Source: Micropterix aruncella
Lineage: Eukaryota; Arthropoda; Insecta; Lepidoptera; Micropterigidae
DNA length: 64,000 bases
Direction of reading: 5' to 3'
Assembly (NCBI GenBank): GCA_944548615.1
Contig: OX155951.1
Coordinates: forward strand, 41,397,964 to 41,461,963
Shown here: in pieces, positions 55,060 through 64,000 of the stretch
Layout: each line of letters begins with the position of its first letter
Position numbering within the stretch: the first letter of the stretch is position 1
The notes under the pieces: generated by a model
What the model was told of the DNA's origin: nothing
The model's input: the letters and a program-made list of their open reading frames with translations, nothing else
Database searches by the model: none
Program-made: the position numbers and the translations under genes

Positions 55060-57470
55060 CTTTTTAAGTAGTTTAGCCATTAGGATTATTCAATTTCCAC
55101 AATCCATTTGCTGTTTTTCACGAATTTTCGAAGAAAACACTTTGTCAACAACACACGGCTCGCGAAAAAATGGCCGTTTTTATTTTGTAATGTTTGTGAA
55201 ATATCCCTATATATCGCGAAACATGACGTAATGTCGCTTTAATTTACTAATAAAATAGGTATTGCTTCATTTACATCCTAAGTTATCACATAATTAGGCG
55301 TATTTTGAACATTATATGTTGTTTTTCTAATATGGCTCGCGAAAATGAAACTTGTTTTCATAATTACTATGAGAGAAAAAAGTGCGATTTTCCATAGTTT
55401 TTCGATGAAATGTGACTCTTTGGAGTATAGTAATTAGTTATTAGACATATAATAAGTCTATGATAAGACAATATAATTGAAAAAATCTAACGAATTTTAT
55501 ATTATGGGCATTCAAAGTTTATTATTAGGTTCGGAAGCGGAAACTCTCAAAACTTTAGATTTTTCTATAATATCAGACAAAGGTCAAAGTTCTGGTGTGA
55601 TTTCTAAGAAGAAGTGATGTAGTAATAAAGTTATTTTGAAAGAATTTCATATAAAAAAATACCATAAGTAGTCACAAATTAAAAATTAAAAAAATTTTTT
55701 TTTACGAGAATAAATAAAAATTTTCTTGGCTGAATAAATAAATATTTTTTCCGTATTTTTGTATGCAAATAAGTAAAAAAAAAATATCGTTTTGGTAAAG
55801 CATTTAATAAAGAACATAACTGTATTTACAATTTTTGATATTTACAAAAACTGTATTTACAAAAAAATCGAAATGATTTTATAGGCGAGTTTTTTTCAGT
55901 TTGCCAATTTTGTAATATTTATTCATTATTATCTTAATTGTTTTACGAGATAAGGTTATAATGTTTTATATGTCAAATTTCAATGCGATCATTTTTCTCT
56001 TTATCTTTTTTTATTCCGTTTAGTGGTTTATAAGTTATGATCGTTTTTCTCAAGGCCGTTGACTCGCGTCGATTTTTTGCGCGCGAATATGTCGCGCGCA
56101 AAAGTGATAGGTGTTTTTACCTCGCAACGTGAGGGGTTAAAAAACGGTTTGGTATGGTCTTTGAATACACGCGATCCTGAGCAACATGGTATCTTATTTA
56201 CAAAAGGAATTAACTTGAGGTTTACAACCCTCGAACGGATCTACCTTCAACTTATCTGACCACTACATCTTGTTTGCATGTCTACTTTAAAGAAATTCAT
56301 AATGTAGATATTTGAAAGTTAGGGTTAATCAAGCCTATTTGAAGTGTAGGTACTTAAAACCGCGACATTTTAGTGCTTTGGCTCCAGTATGTTGCACTCA
56401 ATTATGATAATATGGACTGTTTACAATACTTTTCCTATTTTCGGAGCTAAAACATTCGGGAAAATCCGATATTTTGTCTTATTTTTCTCGAAGTAGGAGT
56501 GATTCAGCTCCTCAGCGCAATATTTTTCATCAAACTACTTCGATTCCGCTGCGAGTCGCGCGCCATTAGTATTCTTTTGTTGAAAACTTTTCGTATTTGG
56601 CGATCGGGTCGTGTCGCGGCGCAACTCACCCTCGTCCGCCCGCACAAGGGTTGACACCGGCGACTGTCACTTTTTATTACGGCCCCTCAACCCTCCTCCG
56701 CGCGGCTTTAAATACGCTTTTATTGCGAAGACGGCTTGAGAATTTTATCGCGGGTAAATTCAATTTATCAACGGTAAGCTCATAAGGAATCATTCTTGAT
56801 TTTTTCTGCCGCCGGTTCCGCGTCCGGTTCCGGGGGGTGCTTCGCGTTTCCCAAATGACTCGATTATGACGTCATTTTCAATTTACATATTAAAATTCAC
56901 AGTGCCACGGAGCAGCCCTGCTCTGTGTGCGCACGCATTTATTTTACCTGCCCTGGCGCCCTTTACTCCGGGGAATGTGGCGTTATTGTAGCCATTTTCC
57001 TCTGCACAGCGGGAACGAACTCGGGAATTGGCTCCAACTATACGGAAAGAGAATTTCGCCCCGTCTATTTTTAAATAGAATAGACGACTCGGACCGTAAT
57101 GGGACGAGGGTCCTTTCTAACTTGGCTACCTTTCAGAAAAATAATCCAATGCAATAGAATCACTAACGCAATTTTCATGAAAGTACTTAAACATTGTCAC
57201 GTGGTGCTTAAAACGTTAGGCCATATACATTAGCAGGATGCGTACAGATGTTATTCTCCACGGCTGGTCCTCCAAACGGATCCAGGATTAATATAAGGAT
57301 AAAATGAAAAGGGCGTCTGTCATAATGTCTATACCAAATTTGCGAATTAGAAACGAGAATGTTATTCGAATCCTGGTTTTACTCCATCACCATTTTTATT
57401 TTCAGGTTATATATTTTTTTATATACTTGGTAGGTAGCTCACCGATTAAGAATATTAATTAGTGTAACTG
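55060..57470. other. Gene-free stretch with a GC hairpin
   Basis: AT-rich to 56,040. A perfect 12-bp stem (TTTTGCGCGCGA, loop ATATG) lies at 56,075-56,103. A GC-rich block spans 56,590-56,860 and a TGACGTCA site is at 56,867-56,874. No coding gene recognised. Confidence 0.4.
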
Positions 57471-57472
57471 TA

Positions 57473-57706
57473 AGCCCTATTGTCCACACACGTTTTTCCG
57501 CCGTAAAAATCCACGGTTAATTCGCCGTGTCGTTAGTGTCGAATGAATCACTATTTAAGCTTGTCCACAGACACGGCGGCGGCGCCGTCTGTTTTTCCGC
57601 CGTGTTCGTGGACAAGCTTTCATGGTGATCCATACCCCACTGGCGACACGGCGAATTAACCGTGGATTTTCACGGCGAAAAAAACGTGTGTGGTCAAGAG
57701 GGCTAA
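57473..57706. mobile_element. Near-perfectly palindromic MITE
   Basis: The two halves are inverted copies. Left starts AGCCCTATTGTCCACACACG; the reverse complement of the right starts AGCCCTCTTGACCACACACG. They share ATCCACGGTTAATTCGCCGT and an inner AAGCTTGTCCAC with ACACGGCGG. The whole element can fold on itself; no open frame. A target duplication could not be set with certainty, so the superfamily is open. Confidence 0.85.
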
Positions 57707-57709
57707 CAG

Positions 57710-58455
57710 TTTGATATCGAAACGGCGTTTGGCGTTTAGTGCATTTCTTAATTCTACCACTTAATCATTAGTAATTGTTACGTATCTATCCTAATTCATT
57801 TCTTTGAAATACACATTTTACAATTATTGTGACCCCCAGCAATATTTACTGACTCCAGTAAATGTTACCTACTGTTATCTACTGTTATATTTATTAATAA
57901 GTAGAATGGGTAGATAATTAAAATCCCACTGTTGGGGTAATAAACTTCAAGATCGAACCCTGTGAAGCGGTCATGTTGTGTCTATAAAGCGTTTGTTAAA
58001 GTGTTCCATGGAGGTAAAATCGATCTGTATAATAAAATAGATAATTACAACTTGTTGAGGATTGATGTTTATTTAATTATATTGCATTTTAACCACTATT
58101 TTGTCAAATAAGATTTTTAAGGAAAATTTTAAGTTGTGAAAATGACGCATTTTTCCGACTGCCTTTAATAACATGCGTACAGGTTTCGGAGCCAACACTG
58201 ACTCATTGTAAATCTACACCTACATCGCTTTATCAGTGTAGAGTTACGCATTGTAGGCCGCTTTGTCTTAACTAGGTATTATGTAAAGGTGTAAGTTTGC
58301 CGCCCGAAGACGGCAGAATGATGGACAGAGGGAGCGCGGGCCGCCCGACTTCGGCCGCTGACTGCGCAAGTGAAGAGGCGGCTTAAACAGTTATTACAGG
58401 CCGTATATTATTAGAGGGGCCGACGGGGAATCAACCCCACTCCCCTATCTCGAGC
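57710..58455. other. Gene-free stretch
   Basis: AT-rich to 58,200, then GC-rich (58,290-58,460). No gene recognised. Confidence 0.35.
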
Positions 58456-58458
58456 TTT

Positions 58459-58495
58459 CACCTGCGTTTGTCTCTGTCAGGGCGGCCAAATTAGT
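58459..58495 (+). repeat. 37-bp inverted duplicate, left copy
   Basis: This 37-bp sequence starts CACCTGCGTTTG and ends GGCCAAATTAGT, and is identical to the reverse complement of 60,870-60,906. Similarity drops sharply on both sides. It contains an E-box-like CACCTG at its outer end. It could be a terminal inverted repeat or a duplicated regulatory element. Confidence 0.8.
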
Positions 58496-58499
58496 CGAA

Positions 58500-59670
58500 A
58501 TGGAGAGCGAAGCGTTGTGATGCGGTTTTTGTCGGATTGAGAGGCTGAATATCCGCAGTTCGCAAGCGATATTCAGTGTTCACCTATGTAATTGTCATTT
58601 GTTTTCGTGTTGGCGACTTTGGTTAGATGTCTTTTTCGGATTACGGATCTAGTTGCTCTCCATATTTCTATGTTCTTGTTCAGATGCTTAAGAGCCCTAT
58701 CACATATTTTTTCCAGAAAGGCAAGAAAAGTGGATTTTTGGCGTTCTAATTCCAAGAAATGAAGAGATTTCTACAAACTTTAATTACTGAATTACCTGGA
58801 CCATTTCTTGATGTTGACCATAGCGGCCTTTAATTTTAGATATAACGAATATTATTTACTTATTCAGCCCATTTTCCGAAAGTCGTTATTCGTAAAACGC
58901 TCGGAAGGCAAACTTTGAGCTCCTTAATACAGTAATATCACTACAACGAAAACCGTATACTATTTTTTTTTATGTCCGTCATGTATTCTTGATGTACACT
59001 ACGGCTTTATTTTTTCGTTTTTTGACCACATATCCAAGGTATACATTACTTACAATTACACAAAATTAAAAAAAAATCTTCCTGTATCATTCTAATTTTC
59101 TCAGAAATAAAATAAGATTCTTATATAATACTTATACTATATTAAAGTTCACTCTTTTAGCAATACGACATAATAAAAATTATTGTGTCAGGAGAAAACA
59201 CTGCAAAAAACAATTAGAAATTGTGTATATATTTGCTTGCGCAAGAGAAGAGCGCTCAGTGCCGCGGTTTTCTCCCAGGGTTGAATAGTTATTTATTTAT
59301 TTATTTATTTATTTATCCTATCTTTTATAGTTACATCCAAAAAAAAATGCGTTCATTTTTTCAACTCATTTTAAAAGAATACCTACGCTATTTTGTAATA
59401 AGGCTCTTAAGGCATCTTCATTCCTGACTGTGTGAGGGACCACCCCTCACAAGACTCCAAATTATTCGATGTGAGGTGGCGTTGTCAACTTACGAGTTAT
59501 CTCCGTATTTAAAGGCGGTTTTAATGAAGCAGAAGATTTTATTGATTGAATCGATTGAATATTGCCAATTATAACGGTTGCCGAATTAACGAGTGCCCGG
59601 ATTACTTTATCGAGACGCGAGGGTTGCGCGACGGAGGTTATGTAGGAAAGTGGATGAGGATTGTATGTGT
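58500..59670. other. Gene-free stretch
   Basis: Includes a minus frame of 60 codons (58,573-58,755), lysine- and arginine-rich, of no known family, and a (TTTA)n microsatellite (59,289-59,317). No gene called. Confidence 0.35.
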
Positions 59671-59673
59671 GCT

Positions 59674-59928
59674 CAAGGGCGGTCCTAGCCTTACATTTTG
59701 GGGGGGGTCACAGTTATGGGCTTAAGGTTTGGGGGGAGGGGGTCGCTGTTATGGCCCATGAGATTGGTTTAACGGTTTGTAAATAAAACAAAGTTCCCCT
59801 TTATTATACAATAATTTATTTATGGAAACAAGTGTATTTGCATAATGAGCTTATTATAAGCCATATATTTAAGATTTGGGGGGGGTCATGACCCCCTTGA
59901 CCCCCCCCCCCCCCTGGGACCGCCCTTG
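59674..59928. mobile_element. hAT-type MITE with perfect 8-bp duplication
   Basis: The 255-bp element begins CAAGGGCGGTCCTAG and ends TGGGACCGCCCTTG, giving terminal inverted repeats of about 14 bp. It is flanked on both sides by TGTGTGCT (59,666-59,673 and 59,929-59,936). An 8-bp duplication and this tip are typical of hAT elements. The interior carries G-rich then C-rich runs (59,699-59,708; 59,877-59,914), with GGGGGGTCA near both ends. No coding capacity. Confidence 0.9.
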
Positions 59929-60245
59929 TGTGTGCTATTAGTATCTTGTACTGGGCACGGCTCGAGTCTGTGGGATTACAGACTGATGCTTCGAGACTCA
60001 GGAAAAATGAGGAAAGGAGGTACCGGATATGCCGTCGCAACCTTGGGGGAAAGTGATCAATCGGGGACTGATAATTTGGTTGCTTTTTGGCCGGTTTATA
60101 TAGGCCGTGCAATGATGCAATTTGAAATATTCTCAGTAAAAGTATTGTTTCATCGTGCTGATTCATAACTGCACGAGTCAAAATAATAGCTGAATTGTGT
60201 CAGTGGATTTCACTGGAAAGAGTTAAGGTCTGTTACAACTGTAAA

Positions 60246-60345
60246 TAATAATAATAATAAAACGCTTTATTCGTACGTAAAGGCGAGCTTATTGCCTGCA
60301 TGCAATATTTTAGAGCTAACCTAAACCCAGCTTCACGCAGGTCAT
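60246..60345 (-). mobile_element. LINE 3' end, family X, copy 4
   Basis: An AATAATAATAATAAAACGCT tail and the reversed 3' UTR start (AAAGGCGAGCTTATTGCC-TGCATGCAATAT) match copies 1 to 3. Similarity fades by about 60,345, so only the last ~100 bp were inserted. Confidence 0.7.
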
Positions 60346-60865
60346 CATAAATGATATACATTTTATTGCAAGTTTTTACCTCCATTGTCATATTCCTGTA
60401 GTTATCAAAATTGCAGAAAAAAATAGGTTATCAGTCTTCGAATTCCGTAAACTATAACTGTAGCGACTCGAGATATAATAATCGACTTGTATATAGAGGT
60501 ACACTTATCTTCTCTGTGGCTAAATGTTTTTGTTACTTTTACATGCATGACAAAATAATTCAACGCATATACCCTAACCTAATAAACCCTAAAAGAGATT
60601 GTTTATGTTTACACCATCATTGCGCGCTCCGTAATAAGCTCATAATGTATGAATGAAAACCACACACTACATTACCTCATGCATAATTTACGAATTAAAT
60701 TAAGTATCGGGACAATAGAAAAAAACGCTTGATAAACGTTGAATGGGGCATTTTAAATGAGAATAATAATGAATGTAATTCGGGAAAGCTTTCATTGCCT
60801 TGTGACCGTTTATCAGCGTGCGGCATGGAGGTGGAGAGGGGGTGGGGGCGCCGCCCGCCCTACGG
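60346..60865. other. Gene-free stretch
   Basis: AT-rich with a GC-rich end (60,820-60,865). No gene recognised. Confidence 0.35.
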
Positions 60866-60869
60866 CCCA

Positions 60870-60906
60870 ACTAATTTGGCCGCCCTGACAGAGACAAACG
60901 CAGGTG
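60870..60906 (-). repeat. 37-bp inverted duplicate, right copy
   Basis: Reverse complement identical to 58,459-58,495. It lies in a GC-rich patch (60,840-60,950). The outer ends (CAGGTG here, CACCTG in the left copy) face away from each other, as terminal repeats of a 2,448-bp unit would, but no target duplication or transposase is seen. Confidence 0.8.
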
Positions 60907-60909
60907 AGA

Positions 60910-63035
60910 GAGCGGCCGGTCGGGCGCGGGATTACCTCCCCGCAGTATATCATCATGCGGCACTTCAATCAGAAGATGCAAATGGATGTAAAATACGAAC
61001 TCGAATATCAATATTTCAGATCGCGATCGTATGAATTGAGCAGACTGCGCCCGTCCACTATTCATTCAGATTTAATTAGGATTTGAGTTATGTGGCGGTT
61101 TTCAACTGCCTGCGAAATAGCAGCGATTGCGGTCCGTTTATTGCCCGAGCTCGGCCAAAACTCTCGACCTAGCAACTCGCTCTGCGACCGCGCTAGACAG
61201 GTAGATATTCATTCTCCTACAAGAGCATCTCTCGATACAAATTTGTTGATTTAAAGCAGGGATTGCCGAAACGCAAATAAACTTCATGGTTTCGTCTTCG
61301 GAACAATGAGTAATGATTTTAATGATATTGTTGGAAGAATGAAAAAGTTGTAAAACCAGGATAACCACACCAGTTTACATGAACAGTGTAATTCCCAAAA
61401 TCCGGCTATGTCTTTACCAAAAATCATTTTTATAATTGGGTTTTAAATTTTTCAACCAGTTATAATAATGTAATTTTGTTTTGTATTTTGTTAGCTTAAT
61501 GTGACTTCTCGTGTGTATTATTTTTAAAGAACTTACTTACTGCCTTTTTTATATTTTATTGTTTATTATTGATATTTTTGTAATTTGATTATGATTATTT
61601 TTGTAATTAAACCAAAAGTACCTTGACTTTATATAAAAAGGCACATGTAATGAAGCACCAATGTAAAATGACGTATTCCACAGTATATAAACTTTTGGAA
61701 ATAATAAACTATGCTTATGATTAAATACTTAAAAATATGTCCTGAATCCTGATTTAATGTGGTGAGACTGGTTGTCTGAAACCACTTCTTTTTTCCATCC
61801 ATTTTGGCGTTTTCGACCGTATTCGCGTTTTTTTTTCATTCTCCTCCGCAGCCATTGTTTCCTCTGTTCCGCGCTGCCTCCCTCGTCGCCTCCCTCCATC
61901 CTCGCTCGCCCGCCGAGAGAGTGTCGAGTTAATTTTGTTTAGAGAGTTTTACTGCAGTTCGCAGGAAAAACATCCGCGGGTGTTCGTGATTTGTTTCGCT
62001 GGATTTATTCGCGCCGTTGATTGCCGTCATTCGTTTTTCTTTTGCGCGGCGTAATTTATCGCTTACTTTATGACTGTTTGTCGCTATATAATATGAATCC
62101 CTGTCTCTGCTCGGCGCATAGGTCTGTAGTTAATTGAATGCGCTTTTGTCGCGTCGCTTGCGAAATTCATTCCATGCTGCAGCTTTATCGGTAATTTAAA
62201 CGGTGTTACAAATTGAATTTTTGCTTATTACGCTCATTTGCTACCTCTTCTACATACATGACCTATGATCTGTTTGTATTATTTTTGACTATTTATTACT
62301 TCTGACTATTAAATACTATTTATTATTTATAGTTATTTTACTATTTCAGTACCTTTAATTTAATAGATTTTATTAATACCTGATACTATTATTTTTGATT
62401 ATTTTATTACTTCTTGATTATTAATTGAATACTTTTTATTACTTATTATTTTTAGATCATTAATATTGATGTTAAACTGTTATTTTAATTAGTGTCGGAA
62501 ATTGTACTTGGCGTGAAGTAGGAAACTGAACATCAAAAAGATCGAATACAGCGTATGTTTTTTTTTATTTTTTCCTTGCTATTTTTATACATAGGCTCAG
62601 TTTTATTTATTTATATATAGGCTAAGTTTCAACAATCTGTAAATATTTTAGATGAATAAATCGAAGTTGATATTGAAATTGGCATGCATGCCACGTTTTA
62701 CAGCGGTGGATATTAAAATGTTACTGTAGATTTCATTGGTCAGCAACGCTGAAAAATATGAAATGTAAAGCGGTCTTTAAGCTGCTAAAACTGTTTATTT
62801 TGTGTCTCTCCATTCCCTAATAACGTATGGCCTAATATTTCGGAGAATGGCAGCAAAGTCCACCAGAACTTTTCTCCTCCAAAAAAGGAGAGTACAGACA
62901 GTCTCCAGTTCTTGTAAGCCGCTCTAAGTTAAATCGAGAAACGTGACTATTTTCATTTTACTTATATCAAAATATACAGCTAGCAGAAGACCCAAAGAAT
63001 AGTGACATTTAGTGTTTTTTTTCTTCACTCCGTGC
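60910..63035. other. Gene-free stretch of about 2.1 kb
   Basis: Pyrimidine- and GC-rich at 61,840-62,170, which could be a regulatory or untranslated region. It then carries AT-rich, TTATTA-type repeats (62,270-62,500). No coding gene recognised. Confidence 0.35.
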
Positions 63036-63039
63036 TTTA

Positions 63040-63400
63040 GTCCTAGATTTCAGTCCTGCAGGAAAAAACACTGTTAATTTTGTTGAATAGTCGACGAGCA
63101 ATGTGAGAAAAGTGTTTCTGTGTAAAAGTGGCTCTCCTTTTTGGGATTAAGTGCTGTCTGTTTGATGTTACTCGTGTAACGATATGATTAATCTCAGGAT
63201 CATAATAGTACAGTAGGATTACCTTAGCGTATATCTGACGAACGTCTAGCACTTTAGATTTCTTGTACAGCTCAGAAGTATACCGAAAGGGTTTTTTGTA
63301 GATTACTGTTTATGGCGAATTTCGGGCCTTAATAAGAGGATCAAGTGCTTGCAGTAAAGCTCCACCCCAAGATGTGATTCCATATATTAGTCAATTCTGT
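63040..63400 (-). pseudogene. LINE RT C-terminal fragment
   Basis: The minus strand reads LIYGITSWGGALLQALDPLI (about 63,330-63,395), a stop, then KKPFRYTSELYKKSKVLDVR and QIYAKVILLYYY, and ends FSHIARRLFNKINSVF. This is the region after the RT core in jockey/CR1-group LINEs (YGI--WGG ... LY--+-VL-++Q-Y). One stop codon and both-end truncation make it a relic of a family not otherwise seen here. Confidence 0.75.
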
Positions 63401-63424
63401 GGGATTGTAAGAAAAAAATGTAGG

Positions 63425-64000
63425 AACCCTCTCTCTGTGACATCATTGAGCTCTGAAGTCGCATCCGCGGCGGCTTTAAAATTTCCGTTTCGCGTGAATC
63501 CCTCCGCGCGGAGCGCTATGCATCAATCACTTCGCATTTGGAAGTTTTCGCATTATGCGCTTTGGATGCGATAGTTTTGACTGCGGCCGCATTTGTGAAT
63601 CATGCGATGCGGCCGCGCGGCCCGTCACACTTTCCGCATAAACAAATAGTTACCCGCGGCGGAGGCTCTCCTCAGTGGAAACGAAGGTGGAAGCGCACGC
63701 CGCGGCACTTCGCCTCTGCGGATGCGATTATGCAAAGTGAAAACTTTACCCCCCGCGCTGCCCTTTATACTCTTTCTAGTCTCAGCCGCGGAATTATTAA
63801 CTGCATCTGGATGACTTCTTTTAGCCGGGGCAATGGCGGCTTGCTTTGCCACGTTGCACCGCGCCGCCGCCGTCCTCCTCGTATTTATTTATTTATTTCT
63901 CTAAAGGTTTACGCTGTATGTTTATACAGCGTAGCTTCAGTGCAATGCCGTTTATTTTATCCATATAAATTTATTTATTTATTTATTTATTTAACAGGGA
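63425..64000. other. Gene-free, GC-rich stretch with a hairpin between microsatellites
   Basis: GC-rich to 63,880. A perfect 10-bp stem (TACGCTGTAT, loop GTTT) lies at 63,910-63,933 between (TTTA)n tracts at 63,882-63,897 and 63,968-63,993. The minus frame 63,625-63,852 is alanine- and arginine-rich with no domain. Confidence 0.4.

Noticed and set aside
57402..57422. A second ratchet-like site (TTTTCAG followed by GTTATA)
   Set aside because: The donor half is weak (GTTATA instead of GTAAG), so it is not counted with the 28,020 site.
58459..60906. Treating the 37-bp inverted pair as proven transposon termini
   Set aside because: No target duplication and no transposase inside; the interval also contains unrelated insertions, so it is left as an open finding.
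1..64000. tRNA, rRNA and snRNA genes
   Set aside because: I looked for TTCGAATCC/TTCGANTCC-type B boxes with matching A boxes and for conserved rRNA cores and found none convincing by eye. A covariance-model scan was not possible.

Overview
This window looks like nuclear DNA of an insect, most likely a moth or butterfly (Lepidoptera). It is AT-rich, has no operons, and is full of non-LTR retrotransposon (LINE) ends, MITEs and A/T-rich simple-sequence tails. Several dispersed repeats resemble ones I recall from lepidopteran genomes: a 120-bp minisatellite repeat, a CA-tailed repeat, and a TATATAAA-flanked repeat. The assignment rests on memory and was not checked by a search. I find no confident host protein-coding gene. 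The 64 kb is either intergenic or lies inside a very long intron. A sequence at 28,020-28,046 that looks like a recursive-splice (ratchet) site fits the second reading.

Layout. 0-9.7 kb: LINE fragments of at least five families, an inverted-repeat element, and a 5'-truncated copy (5,838-6,880) of the LINE that is complete further on. 9.7-14.4 kb: the only full-length element, a minus-strand LINE with two intact reading frames. ORF1 has a PHD finger, a coiled coil and an RRM-like region; ORF2 has an endonuclease and a reverse transcriptase. 14.4-33.4 kb: mostly unannotatable DNA with LINE debris, one small secreted-peptide candidate (16.1-16.3 kb) and minisatellites. 33.4-35.2 kb: a pogo/Tigger-like DNA transposon with exact TA target duplication, whose transposase has lost its catalytic core but keeps open frames at both ends. 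35.2-49.4 kb: gene-free DNA with LINE 3' ends. 49.4-53.7 kb: a two-unit GC-rich repeat, a LINE 3' end, a MITE with long terminal inverted repeats, and an ~0.9-kb foldback element with arrays of a ~14-bp GC-rich motif. 53.7-64 kb: gene-free DNA with a promoter-like GC patch, a palindromic MITE, a hAT-type MITE with perfect 8-bp duplication, a perfect 37-bp inverted duplication about 2.4 kb apart, and a LINE fragment.

The genes present are selfish. The two intact LINE proteins would act together: ORF1 as RNA-binding chaperone, ORF2 as nickase and reverse transcriptase. The close similarity of the copy at 5.8-6.9 kb shows that this family moved recently. The other elements are dead or non-autonomous. 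The most unusual signals are the core-deleted pogo element, the 37-bp inverted duplicate, the foldback element, the ratchet-like splice site, and an excess of full TGACGTCA sites.
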